Assembly: GCA_013396655.1 (NCBI GenBank)
Contig: WBMV01001237.1
Location: 1,386,716-1,450,715, forward strand
Reading direction: 5' to 3'
Source of the DNA: Campylorhamphus procurvoides
Taxonomy: Eukaryota > Chordata > Aves > Passeriformes > Dendrocolaptidae
DNA length: 64,000 nt
Shown: piece by piece, positions 36,546 to 48,514 of the stretch
Layout: each line of letters starts with the position of its first letter
Numbering within the stretch: the stretch's first letter is position 1
Notes under the pieces: generated by a model
Told to the model about the DNA's origin: nothing
Database searches by the model: none
What the model saw: only the letters and a program-made list of their open reading frames with translations
Position numbers and translations under genes: made by a program

Positions 36546-39500
36546 TGTGAGTTGGAACAGCTTTCTGAGATGTGCATGATTTAATTCAGCTTTTCAGAAG
36601 GAATCTTCAACCTGTGTGTACTGAGGAATCATCCTGAATCTTTGCATCTTCCTGGGGCATTTCATGCCGCTTTTTTTTTTGCATTAAATACTCTAATTGC
36701 ACTTACTTTCGCAAAAACATAATATTTAGTAGTCTCATTTAGTCACCTGACCAATCAGAAATTAATACTTATTTCACCTTCTGTAGGAATATTGCTTTAC
36801 CATGACTTCATAGATTCTTTTCTCCTCTCTGAAACCTTGTTTTTATCCCAAATGAAGATAGGAAGGTAAACTATGGGTGCTGTAGGGAGATATTAGAATT
36901 ACTGCTCATCTTGTATAAAACATTTTTCCATCCTGCTCAGGGTTGGAAAAATGCTTTCTTCAGCCTTTTCTTTGATGTGATAAATGTCCAAAGCTCCTTA
37001 AGCTCTTGGTTTTCCAATTTTTTGTGTTATTCTTTACTTCTTCGGTGTGTGGTAGTGTTCACCACACCTGGATCAAGAAATTTCCTGCCCTCAGGGAGGT
37101 ATTGGATATCAGGGTGGATACAGCCTACATGCTTTGGGAAGGATTTAATTGTCTTCTGATAATTGGTATGCAATAAATGGATATTTTAGAATTGTACTCC
37201 ACTCCTTACCTTCTGGTGGCTAAAACCAGGTGAATTGGATGCCACCTACTGTGATATAAAGTCCTAATAATGTATCTTTTTTTTCTATTTGAAATAATGC
37301 TAACTTGACATTTGGCTACAGACAGGTGATACACAGTTTGATTTTATTTATTTAGATTATCTGATTTGCTTTTCAGGCATTGCAGAGTTACCATAGATGT
37401 ATCATTATATTAGGAATTGCCACATAATTTGGGCCACACAGAGAACATAACCATTACAGGGGCTCTGTAGTTATTAAATGGGAAAATGAAAATGGCTTCG
37501 TTGAGCAGCATCATTACTCATAAATGTTTCCTTTGTATTATCCACTGTATTTTTCTCATAGAATGAATAACAGTTAAGATCAAAACAATTATGCCAAATG
37601 TTGAAAGTAATTGTATAATATCTATACTCAGACACAAGATTTATAATAGATAATAAGAACATGATCAAAATACAATTACACATGCAATTTGTTTTCATGT
37701 ACATGGTATTGTGTGATAAAAATGCTTTAATTCAAGCCTTCTTTTTGTGGTTTTTGCTTTGTTGGGGTTTTTGTAATGTCCACTACTGTAAGGATAAACT
37801 AGATTAACAAAGTGACATTTATGAGTTGCAGTCCACCTTTCAGTGGGAAATATTTCATCCCCATAATAAGTGAGGCATGAAGAGTGATGTGTCTGCTGCT
37901 ATAATGTGGAAGATCTAACCCTCAGGTTTGCCTAACACTTTTCATTCTTTGAGGTTTTACTATAAGATATTCATCCTGTGGAAACAATCTATCATTAATA
38001 GGAAATTCCCCTGCCAGAACTGTCGTCTTGAGGAACTGGGTGACAAATTGCAGCAAAGAGGGAGTCTAAACCATGGACAGTTGGGATTAAGGACTTGGAT
38101 ATTTGCTTCCTGTCTTTCATTATATATGGAATGATCTGCAAATGAATGCTTAAGAATACCATGATTACAAGAAGGAGTTCATTATGAGATATAATTCTAT
38201 AGCACATGCAGCATTCACTCCTTGGCACGTCTTGGTTTGGAATTCTTTGGCACAGATTTCCAAGTGGAATTAAAGAGGGTTGCAGAAGTTTAATGTTCAG
38301 ATCCCGTGCTAGGCATGATCTGAGTCATCTATAGAAACAAACAAACATCTTAGAAGGGAAAGATGTCTATTATTCCCAAGATTAATTTTCTCTTTTGATA
38401 CACAAAGTTATGCATGTTTGGGGATGGAGAGGAGAAAGAGTTACCCATTAACTGATGTTTACACAATTCCTATTTTCTGACTAACTTGTGCCACCAGGTT
38501 CCTCATTAAAAACTGGAAAATTTTCTAGCATTTTATTTTAGAATATTTTAAAAAAAATTATGTAATCTGCTATAAGGATGCATATAAAAATCTGTATTTC
38601 AGAAGGGATTACTGTTAGTTTTAGTATCATAGTTTGTTTCCTGGCAGTTCTGTCATTTCTGGGAGCAGTTGGAGTATGATATCAAACTTCAGTGCCATAA
38701 GTAGCACCATCATCCCATTATATGGCAAATCCCCATGCTTTCAAAGCATGATGATTTTGCTGCACCTCTCTAATACTAATCCCTTAACCTCTCTTCTGAA
38801 TGTTTGCACTATCCATTCACAGCCTCCTTTCCCCTGGGATACCACAAACGATGGGTAAACTGTGAGTGTGTAACTGTCCAGTAGTTTTCATGCACAGCAG
38901 AGGTACAGGTTGAGTATGCACTTGAACTTCCCTATTTCTTTTCAGCACCCTCCTGCTATCAAAGTTAAAATAGCTGTACTCCCGACTCTAAGCAGGAACT
39001 TCCTGTGAAAAAAGTAAAAGTAACTGCCAGGAAGGAAGAACTAACTTACTGGATGGCAGAGGTCCTTCAGTGGTGCTAAACTTGAATGGAGGATGAGCTG
39101 CCCCTCTTTTGCCATGCTGAGATGTCTACCTAATTTGTCTGCTCAGACTGACAGGTTTGAAAATGAATGATTTTTCCTCAGTCATGATGGATACCATTTC
39201 TAGACATATTGTAGCATTATGGACAAATAACTTGTCTTAAAGACTTGTCATATAATTTGAAGGAAAAAAATATTGTACCCAAGACAGACATTTCTATCTA
39301 TATCCTCTGGGAATAATGAGACCTTAGAGCAGAGTCTAAGGCTAAGAGTTGGTTCAAAACGTGATGATGTGATGTGCCCTTATCTTCCTTTACAGATAAG
39401 ACAGGCAGACTGTTTCTTGCACAGAAAATCAAAGAGCAGGCTGTAAAATCATCGGAAATGAAAACCGACAACTGAAATCTCTCCTTTCCTTTGAAAAATA

Positions 39501-39566
39501 TTTTTTCCAGAAATTCTGTTTTATTTTCCTCTCCTTAGTCCTCAGTGAGGCCCACTTACCTAAACT
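36546..39566. other. AT-rich noncoding stretch
   Basis: Nothing recognisable beyond a T run at about 36671-36680. Confidence 0.55.
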
Positions 39567-39887
39567 GTGGTGACCATAGCTGAGTGCCAAATGGTTCATG
39601 TGAACATGAGCACAAGAGGTCAGGTGGGTTCTGTAGAACTCTCTGTTTTGGAGTCAAAAACTGGTTTTCCTTCTCAGGTCATAAAGTCAATTGGTGCCCA
39701 AGAGGAAGAGCTGATTGATGAATATGCCTATGAGTTGTTCCAAATGGTGAAGGTGCTCATGGTGGTCTCCAAGAGCTCTTTACATCCAAAGGATCATTCA
39801 TATGTGATGAAAGCCCTGCTGTGGGAGGAGGTCAGGGGCTGTTACTCTGAGATGACTGGGATGGGTTTAAACTGCCACAGTTCTTAA
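39567..39887 (+). other. unassigned open frame with internal acceptor-like site
   Basis: 106 codons. Midway, TTTTCCTTCTCAG resembles a splice acceptor (AG at 39678-39679). The sequence that follows reads VIKSIGAQEEELIDEYAYEL, acidic and helix-like. No domain is recognised. The length is within chance expectation. Confidence 0.12.
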
Positions 39888-42800
39888 CATTTTGATGTTA
39901 AGAATATAGAAAAGGACTGCCCAGGAAATAGCTTAGAGAAGGCTAAATAGACTTCAGGGAAGATGTGACACAAGAAAAGAAATCTGAAGAAAAAATAAAG
40001 AAAAAAATTGGCATCTGTCAAACATCATTAAGCACATCAAATGTTAATCGTAACAAAGGATGTAATTTATTTAAATCTGCATAGTAATATACACAGAGAG
40101 CATTATACTATAAAGCATGTAATCAGTATTTGGGTCCATGATGCTTGCACATGACAACCTGTCACTCTACCTGTTTGCCTTACAAATTGCTGAGTGGAAC
40201 TGATTGTTATTTATTCATCAACAAGGGAGTTATTCCCAAGTCTCTCAAGGTTTCACAATCCCTTACTACTGGAATCTCTTTTTTTTTTGAGAATATAGAA
40301 AGATTGACCTGCTTCTTCATTGACAGAGAGTGAGATTCACCTTCAGTGGGTATAAAACAGGTGTTTGCAGAGGGGTGGAATGTCCAGGGTGATTTGGGTC
40401 TGCAGATTTGTGTAGATTGACACAAAGTTATGAGTATTTGGCAAGTATGTTGGATTATCCATACAGAAAAGGCAACTAAAATTCCAGCAATACATTTAAA
40501 AATTTGAAAAGAAACATACACAAAGGGGTTTTTGTAAAATGTTATTTTGAAATAACATTTAATCGAGAAAGCTAGCTAAATCTAAATAACAGGGTTTAAG
40601 GTTAAAATATATAGCTGAAAACAAAGCTTCATTTGACTCAAAACAACATCTGTTGTTTGTTCTAAGCAAACTAGAAATTGATTGACCCAGAATTGATTAA
40701 AAATTGTAGTCTCTCACCAAGCCTAAAACTAATAATCACTTTCTCACAATCTAGTGAAGTACATCTTAACATTATATACTAAAATATCTGATCTGTACTT
40801 GAAATCATATTACAAAATTCATCCCTATTGACATTTATGAAGAAAATTACGGTTTTCAGCCCCTAACCAGTTCATATATGTAATTTCTCCAGAGATAATA
40901 TGATTTTTATTTACTGGAAAAGAGTCTCCGGTGAACAGACTGTAATTAATTAAATGCATTAGTCTGTTTTGTTTAAAGTATAGACTTACAGGATGAAGGA
41001 TGGGCCTGTTTCTGATATAGAAGATGTGAGTGGTCCTAGCCCAGACTACTGTCAAAAAATAGCATAGCTATTTATTCCCTCACCATTTGGTCAAAATACT
41101 CTTCATTTCAATGAGTTTCTTGCCTGATAAGAAAAAGAAATTGTAAGTGGATTGCATCCATCATCTTCCAGGTGAGTACCATGGTTTCCTAGGGTGTATA
41201 AATCCTTGGCTGCCCAAGATTTCCTAGAGTGTGTTTTCTACAGTGTTAGCTGGGATGTAAAAAAAAAGGGAAGGCCAGAAGTTTCAAATTTTGCTGTCTG
41301 ATTGCAGAAAATCCAGCAGTGACTGGGCACCTGGAGTGCTGAGAGTGCATGGTAATAGGGGAATTCAAGCACTTCATTTAAAGGCTATTTGAAGGTTTAT
41401 AAAACTTAGTACTAAGTGTCTTTAGGAAGGGATACACCGAGAATTAAAGGACATGAGTTTCAGCTTTTATTGCTGCTGTTTAAATGGCAGTGGGATTGCA
41501 GTCCACAAATGAAATCATTGACCACAACCCTCATTAAAAGTCAATATTTATGGAAATTACTGCATTCCGGGATCTGAGAAACTGAAGCACAGAAAAAGCA
41601 ATGACTATTGCTATGGCATACACATCAATATTTTAATAGCACCACTGAGGCGAAATGCCTCAATTATAACTTCACTGTCTTACAATGAACTGTTTGTAAG
41701 TCTCTAAAAAATATTTTAATTCTCTTCTTTTTTTTCTTTTTCTATTTTTTTTTCTTTTATATCAGAACACTGGAAAAGCCATTCTTCCAAATGTAAATAT
41801 AAGCACTAAGCTTAAGTAAACATGTTCACACTGTAAATTCTTCTGTGCTTCTAGTAGGTAAAATAAGTTAAAAAAAAATGCAAACCAACTCTGATGGAGG
41901 ACAAAAAAGCCAACTGACCGTGGTTGCTCTGGTAACAAATTGCCTTTCTCTGAGAGTGTGTAGGGATGCATGAATATGAGACAGATATCTGTATATAGCT
42001 CATAGCTAGTTGTGTATTTGTACACGTCCATTTACTTGTGCATCATTCCCTCTCACATTCCTTCACATGTTTTATTACCCATGGATCTGGGTAGTTTTTT
42101 TCCCCTTTAAATTTCATTAATCATCCTTGTAAATGGAATGCTTCCCTTGAGTGACATTTTTATGTTAAAATTATATTATATTTGATTTGAAAAGCAACCT
42201 AATTAAGGTAGGCTTCCTGTAAGCTATTTAAGTCTCACCTCCCAGTGGAATCATGGAACATTTAGAAAAATAATGAATTACATCTTATATAATCTTTATT
42301 GCTACTTTTTAGAATGAATAATATATTCAGTTTGGGTTGAAATAACATATCCCTAAGGTACAATTCGTTTCCACAAATTAGATTGGTCCCTCACATACAA
42401 GATTATTAAGCATGAAGAAGAAAGTTATTGGGTTCCCTGTTCCCCCTAGGAATAGTATTTTTTCCTTCACGTTTGAGCTTTAAATATAGCCCAATTCAGT
42501 CAAAATCTGGTAAATAGTTAAAAGAATGATGCAGTTATTTGGACTTGCATATTAACCTTGTTATTTAAAATTCTCCTCCTTTCTGTTTTGAGTACATGAC
42601 TGATGTGTGCTGCTCAAAGGGAAACACAAGGAATAGAAATACTACTGTGATTCTCTGTTTTTATAGGTTCTGAATGTAGCTTTAGTTCTCCTTCTAGCTT
42701 TACCCATCTTTAAGCTGATTTGAAAACTCAGTGTGATTCACTGGCTTTGTCAAGGAAGGGCTGCATTATTGTTTCTAGACAAAAAATGTGATTATACCAG

Positions 42801-44424
42801 TAATACAAGGTGGAGTGAAACATGTTCAATACAGAATTACCCTTAAATTATTTATAATTCTGATAGTTCTTCTGTTAAAGGTTTGAATAACAAGTTATCT
42901 GATGAATCATGGAAAATTATTTGCAAATGATGTAATCTTTTAAAAAGATCATTGCCTAAGACAATCATATGGTTCTCAGTGTGCTCTCTCTATAATTACA
43001 TAAAATAATCATTTGTTTCCTTTTCATGAAGGTGGAAGTATGTATTTGTTCCAAGTCATTTCAATAGATGGAGAAAAACAAATAGTACTGCTCAGAGTTA
43101 AAAAAAAAACTACTTTAAGTTATATTTTACAAACACAGGTCTATTATTGTTTATACTAAAGAAATAAACTAGTACAATGAAAAGTAGATCATGCAATTTC
43201 CTGTCATACCTGTTGGTTGATTCTGTTAAAGCATATTAGTTAAAGTAGTGGAAAGATTATACAGATATTTTTAAGTGGGTTTACACCTATATCTAACAGT
43301 CCTGTTGAGCTGGAAACTGAAAATTTATTAGCTTTGACACTAAAATGAATATGAAAATAATGTTTCTTTAAGTTTTTATTTTTCTGAGACTTGTCTGCCT
43401 TTCTTATCATTAAATGTCTATTTAGACTGGTTTCTCAGATTGTGTTCTCACAGTACCTGAACTAAACTCAGGTCCTGAGGTTAACATCACTCCATCCAAT
43501 CTGCTCTGTGCTACAAGTAGGTCATCCCAATCTGGTTTTGACTGACATGGAAAATGCATGTAGATTTCTACTTTTATGGTTTAAACTATAGAAAACCTGA
43601 TGTAGAGGATGGCTGGAATTTTAAACTCTGTTTACATGTAGCCTTACTTATACCTAGATTAAAGGTATTAAAAGATACAACTGGTAAGAGCTGGGAAGAT
43701 CTAGCATATGTGAGATCTTATGTTGTTGTTACCACTTAAGCTAGGAAGAAGGGATTTTAAATGAGGCAAAGCTACTGATATGAGCCCATTTTTAGCTTCT
43801 TTACAGATCAATAATAATAAACAAATAGATAAACCTTGGGATCTTTTTGTCTTCTTTTTTTCTTGAAACAAATTTTGTTCCTGTAAGGGAAGGTATGAAC
43901 TCACTAAACTTTCTTCAGATAAAAGTTATTCTGATGGATAGACAGCTCAAAATGAATTGGGAGGCCATGGCACAACTGCTTCCTCCTTTATCTACACTGT
44001 AGAACCTTCTCACAAAGGTGAAGGCATAAGGAGGTCAAGCTCCCAAAGTTGCCCAGGGAAAGACATGGACTTCACTAGTTAGCACTTTGGAGAAGAAAAC
44101 TTACAGTAATATCAGAGGTTTTCAACTGAAAAATAGTAGGAATGGAAAGGAGAGATAGATGGTTTTGAGGAAAAGAATCTTACAGTTTATAGGATGTGTG
44201 CACACATACATAATAGAACAGGATGAATTATACCTCTCTTCTTTCTGTGTTTGAACACGGATTTGCTTTTCCTTTGGGTTTGATGGGCTTGGGGCTTTTT
44301 TGGGTTTTTCAGTTGGGGTTTTTTTTTGAGAAAATTGATAGCTTTTTACCATAACTGAGGGACTGTTTCATTTTTTGAGAAACAGAAGGGTTTGATTTAA
44401 GAAAAGGTTTGTTTTAACAAAAAT
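39888..44424. other. AT-rich noncoding stretch
   Basis: Contains a nearly pure pyrimidine tract at about 41721-41760. No gene, RNA gene or mobile element is recognised. Confidence 0.55.
41721..41760 (+). repeat. pyrimidine-rich simple repeat
   Basis: About 40 bases of T with interspersed C and almost no purines. Confidence 0.7.
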
Positions 44425-45989
44425 TCAATGTGTGAAACAGTGAATCACTCCCAGGAAATTGCTGCTATTCAGCTCAGCCACAGCTGCAGCTGATTCCAGG
44501 TATTTCAGGTGTTTAAGGAAAGGGAGCATGGTTGGGGATGAGATTGTTTGTGGCTCCAAGGAAACCTCTCCAGGCAAGCAGAACTGCAATGTCATGAATC
44601 CAAGTCTTTCTGCATGAAGGATGTCCTGAAATGTTATAACAAGACTGTTGTGGACTCCATGCAGCTCTGACTCAGAGAGAAGCAGAAAGTACTTCAGTGG
44701 AGGAATGTTTGTTGTTATGTTTCCAGCCAGCCTTTCATGTGTTGCAACAGGAGATAATGTGCAAGCTTCAAGCTTTTGCTTTGCTGACATAAATATGTGC
44801 CCTAAAAGATAGCATTGCATCCTGGTGCCTCTTCTCTAGATTTTTCTGTGTCTGAGGTAGTTTGTTGTAGCACTTCAGTCAGTCCTAGTGCTGCTAGAAG
44901 CTGTTCCATTCCAGGTGAGACAGATGAGGTGCTCTGCCAGGTGGGCTGACTGGGGAACAGGTCCAGAACTCAGTGCCCAAAGTAGGGTCCTGAATGCTCC
45001 GTATTTGCTGGTTAATATGCACGAGTTTACCTCTCTTTCCCTTTCTGTCTTTGATTGGATTGCTTTTGATAATAAGGCTGTTGGCATAATTTTGTTGGTT
45101 TATTTGAATTTTCGTGAATTGAATTTTGCTTCCAGGCAGACTCTTTACAAAGTCATCTTGTTTGGAATTTTTTCTAGTTTAGATTATGGGCTACGAGTTA
45201 GGCAAGGAGTCTTTATACTGAAAACATCTTCTCAGGGTATAAAGTAGTTCACAAATTGGTTTTCTTTTCTTTAATTCTTTGAGCTCATAATGTTTTCCTT
45301 GTCCAGGATGATTTATCTATGACAGGCGACTATTTTTCATTATTACCAACTATGAATTCAACTTCTCTACTGCTGTGTCATGCCAAAATATCTTTGTACT
45401 TGAAAATTGCCAGTGGTGTCACCACAGGGCTGGGAAAGTGGCTTGTGCCAAGACAACACCTTGGGCACTGTTCAAGAAATACCACTGATCATAAATAACA
45501 TTTATTTGTCAAAAAAAAGGAGTGGGGAAATGGAGAACAGAAAGAGGTTTAAAAAAGGTGAATGTGGTTTTGGTTGCTGGATCCTAAATCCTTGAAAATA
45601 CAGAAATGAGAGTGGGATTCATAGTGGTGATTCTGCACAGGAGCTGTGCCTGAGTTCTGGTTGGCCTTTAAATCAAAGAAGAGCAGTTATTATTTACAGT
45701 ATCAGATCTTGTAACCATTCAGGAAACACCAGTAGGACCATATGACATGAGGATTCAGCAGGCAAGTGGGTTACCTGGAATAATGTTTATTCAAGTAGAT
45801 ACTATATGTGTTTTCTGAAATTTCTCTTTTGGTTTGTGCATTGACTTAATTTAAAGCTGCTGCTACTTCAGCCGTGGTCTCCTTTGAAGGGCTGCTAATG
45901 GTTGTGCTTTTTATTATAAACCCAAAATGCAAGGAAGACTGTATTTCATCTTGTGTCTGAAAAAGTATTTTCCCACTAAATCTTATTTT
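44425..45989. other. noncoding stretch with chance-length frames
   Basis: The 131-codon minus-strand frame (44425-44820, starting MQCYLLGHIFMSAKQ) and the 119-codon plus-strand frame (44888-45247) show no recognisable domain. About one frame of this length is expected by chance. Confidence 0.45.
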
Positions 45990-46044
45990 CACTGAGGCCA
46001 GTGAAACTTTTCCATGGACTTCAATAGCATTACATTTTTCACCC
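45990..46044. repeat. possible ancient amniote interspersed repeat fragment
   Basis: ACTGAGGCCAGTGAAACTTT, TCCATGGACTTCAATAGCA and TTTTTCACCC resemble the TTGACTTCAATGG and ATTTCACCC pieces of the repeat seen at 8325-8397, but more diverged. Confidence 0.3.
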
Positions 46045-47039
46045 TTAATCGGTGCAGGTGACAAATGGACCATAGCTTGTACATCATATAACAGTCTTCC
46101 AAAGTCATCAGAATGCCTCTGAATCATCATAACCAGAATTTCATACACTCTATGGTATATTGGCCTTCTAGGAACTTGGATTAATCCTCACAAAGACTCA
46201 GCAGGGAAAATATGGTCACTGGCTGTAAAGAACTTGCTTTCTGACCCTCTTTCTGTTAAGAATTCATAGAAGTTCCAGGGTCCTGTTCCAATATTCATGT
46301 CACTTACAACCCCCTTGACCTGCTGGCTGTGCTTCTTCTGATGCAGCCCAGGATATGTTTGGCTTTTTGGGCTGACTGCACATTTTTGGACTATTCTGAA
46401 CAGCTGTAGTAGCACAGCAACTTTTTTAGATAGTATTCCAAATCTGTTCCGATTCCAGTATTTAGGTGATGTTTCCTGGCTTTATCACTAGCCAAAATTC
46501 AGTCAGGCTGGATGGAGTTGCTGCACAGGGTATTTTGCCTGAGTTATAATGTGTGAACCTACTCAATAACAATGTCTCAGTAAGACGAATAAATGCCAAA
46601 GGCTGGCTTTTATTGCAGTCAATGTGATGGCTGGGGTGATAGGTTGCTTTTCTTCCCTTCTGTATGATGTCCGTGATTCCAGCAGCTTTGTATTTTAATG
46701 ACAGTGCCTAATAGCCTAGTGCTCTTCTTTAGTCAGTAAATATACTGAACAAATTGCACAGAGCAACAAGGGATATATTAGGTAAAATGTGGGATCACCT
46801 CCAGAAATGGCTCAGAATTAAACAGCAAAATATCTATCACTGTGTCTGAAGGGCTAGAAAAGGATTAACTTTGGTGTCTCTTTACTTTGTGTGAAAAGAT
46901 GCATGTTCTGTTGATAGAGTCTTTTCGCTTATTTGAGCATTTTAAATTTAAAAGTGGGTGATAATGTTCAAATCTGTTTGTAAAACCAAAGCTTTACATC
47001 AGAAGTGCACAGTGGGAAAGTCTGTCTGCTTTGCAAGGC
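46045..47039. other. AT-rich noncoding stretch
   Basis: Nothing recognisable. Confidence 0.55.
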
Positions 47040-47360
47040 ACTTTGTATTGTCTTTGTTATCAAGCAGTGAAACACTGCAAAGCAAACACAGAGGGAGCAA
47101 TCCTAACCCATAAATAATTGTCTTCATTATTATAAGGGTGGCCATCAGATCAACAGTTGTGCAATAATTCCCTCATTTGGCAATAAACAGCCTCATTTAT
47201 CATTAGCTTAACAGTTTAAAAATTATGCTGACTGAATCGAAATATGCAAATTGGTGTTAGAGCTAAAGAAAGAAAGTTTGGCAAAAATCAGTTCATGCTG
47301 AATGTTCATGTGATTTCTTCAATTGTCACATGAATTATCACTCTGATATACAATAATATA
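47040..47360. other. possible conserved noncoding element
   Basis: Contains a perfect octamer ATGCAAAT (47244-47251), several TAAT-type homeodomain cores, and a CTTTGTT/TTATC combination just upstream. There is no repeat signature or coding frame. The motif density resembles that of homeobox-bound enhancers, though AT-rich DNA produces TAAT cores by chance. Confidence 0.2.
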
Positions 47361-48440
47361 ACCATACAAATGAGTTCTCTGAGATTTATGGCAAACCTAA
47401 TCTGTGTTCCTCTTGTAATTCATGGAGAGGAACAATCACATTCGCTCTGTCTGGGAACAGTGGAAATTTGCATCTGCACTGACTCTGCCTTTTGGAGTTT
47501 ATTACTACCCTTCATGCATTGTTTGTGCCTGTAATATTAAACTGTAGGAGGATAAAATTTAGCAAAAAGAATATTTAAAGTAAAGCTGCACAATCTGTTT
47601 TCTTTTAAGGGTATTTCTAAATGAAAGAAAATTAAGAAAAACCATACAGGCTTGGAATTTAATGACTATACTTAACTATACTGGAAATCAGTATAACATC
47701 CAGCCGAAATCTGTGCAATGCCTATAGTATAGTTCCTACATGATATATTATATAAAGACATAAACGTCAGTCTCTACTCTTATTTTAGAAGCAAATCATA
47801 CCATACAAGTTGCAGAACAAGCTGCCTGGATGAATGTTCCAGGCTCTCTTTAAGTCTGTAAATAAATGATGTGTTTCTAGAAGATATGCAAAGTGCTGCT
47901 GTCACTGTTTCTTATGTAATGTTCTGAGTGGTGCAAGGAAAGTTGTTCCTAACAGAATGCTTGAACACCTGAAACAGAGTCAGTGCTTGAGAAAATGTTG
48001 TGCTCTATAAGGTTGTTTCAAATGCTATCACCAGAAGTCCTCTCATGCTTGAGATAGAGCTTATGTCTGAATTTAAATCAAGTTATACTTAATATATATT
48101 CAGATTTTAGTTATTTCATTTCTTCTCCACTTGGTAAAGTTCTTGAAAGACCTTGACTATTTTCTGTGACCTTGTGGAGAGACAATAGTGTAACTTTCTA
48201 TCCATTTTGGAAACAGAAAAATTGATGATAAAATATTGGATAATTTAAAAATATTTGAACAGCAATTGTAGTTAGTCTTATTTGCAGAAAACTCTACATT
48301 TTCTGTGCTATTAGAAAGTTTTGGTTTGAAAGCTGCAGCTCCACAGGAACCTGTAATGAATCTGTTAGCGTTTTGGAATTCTTGTTGTAAAGAAACCTGC
48401 CATATTTTATGTCATGAAAAGAAACTTGAAAGAACTTGTG
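47361..48440. other. AT-rich noncoding stretch
   Basis: Nothing recognisable. Confidence 0.55.
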
Positions 48441-48514
48441 TATGATTCAGAATCTAGAGCAAGAATGTCACTTCCTATGATTCAGAATCTAGAACAAGAA
48501 CGTCACTTCCTATG
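48441..48514. repeat. 35-bp tandem duplication
   Basis: Two adjacent 35-base units (48441-48475 and 48476-48510), each starting TATGATTCAGAATCTAGA and ending GTCACTTCC. They differ at two positions, and four bases of a third copy follow. The near-identity implies a fairly recent local duplication. No coding frame is involved. Confidence 0.95.

Noticed and set aside
44425..44820. 131-codon minus-strand frame as a gene
   Set aside because: Same chance-length argument. No motif, and no splice or promoter support.
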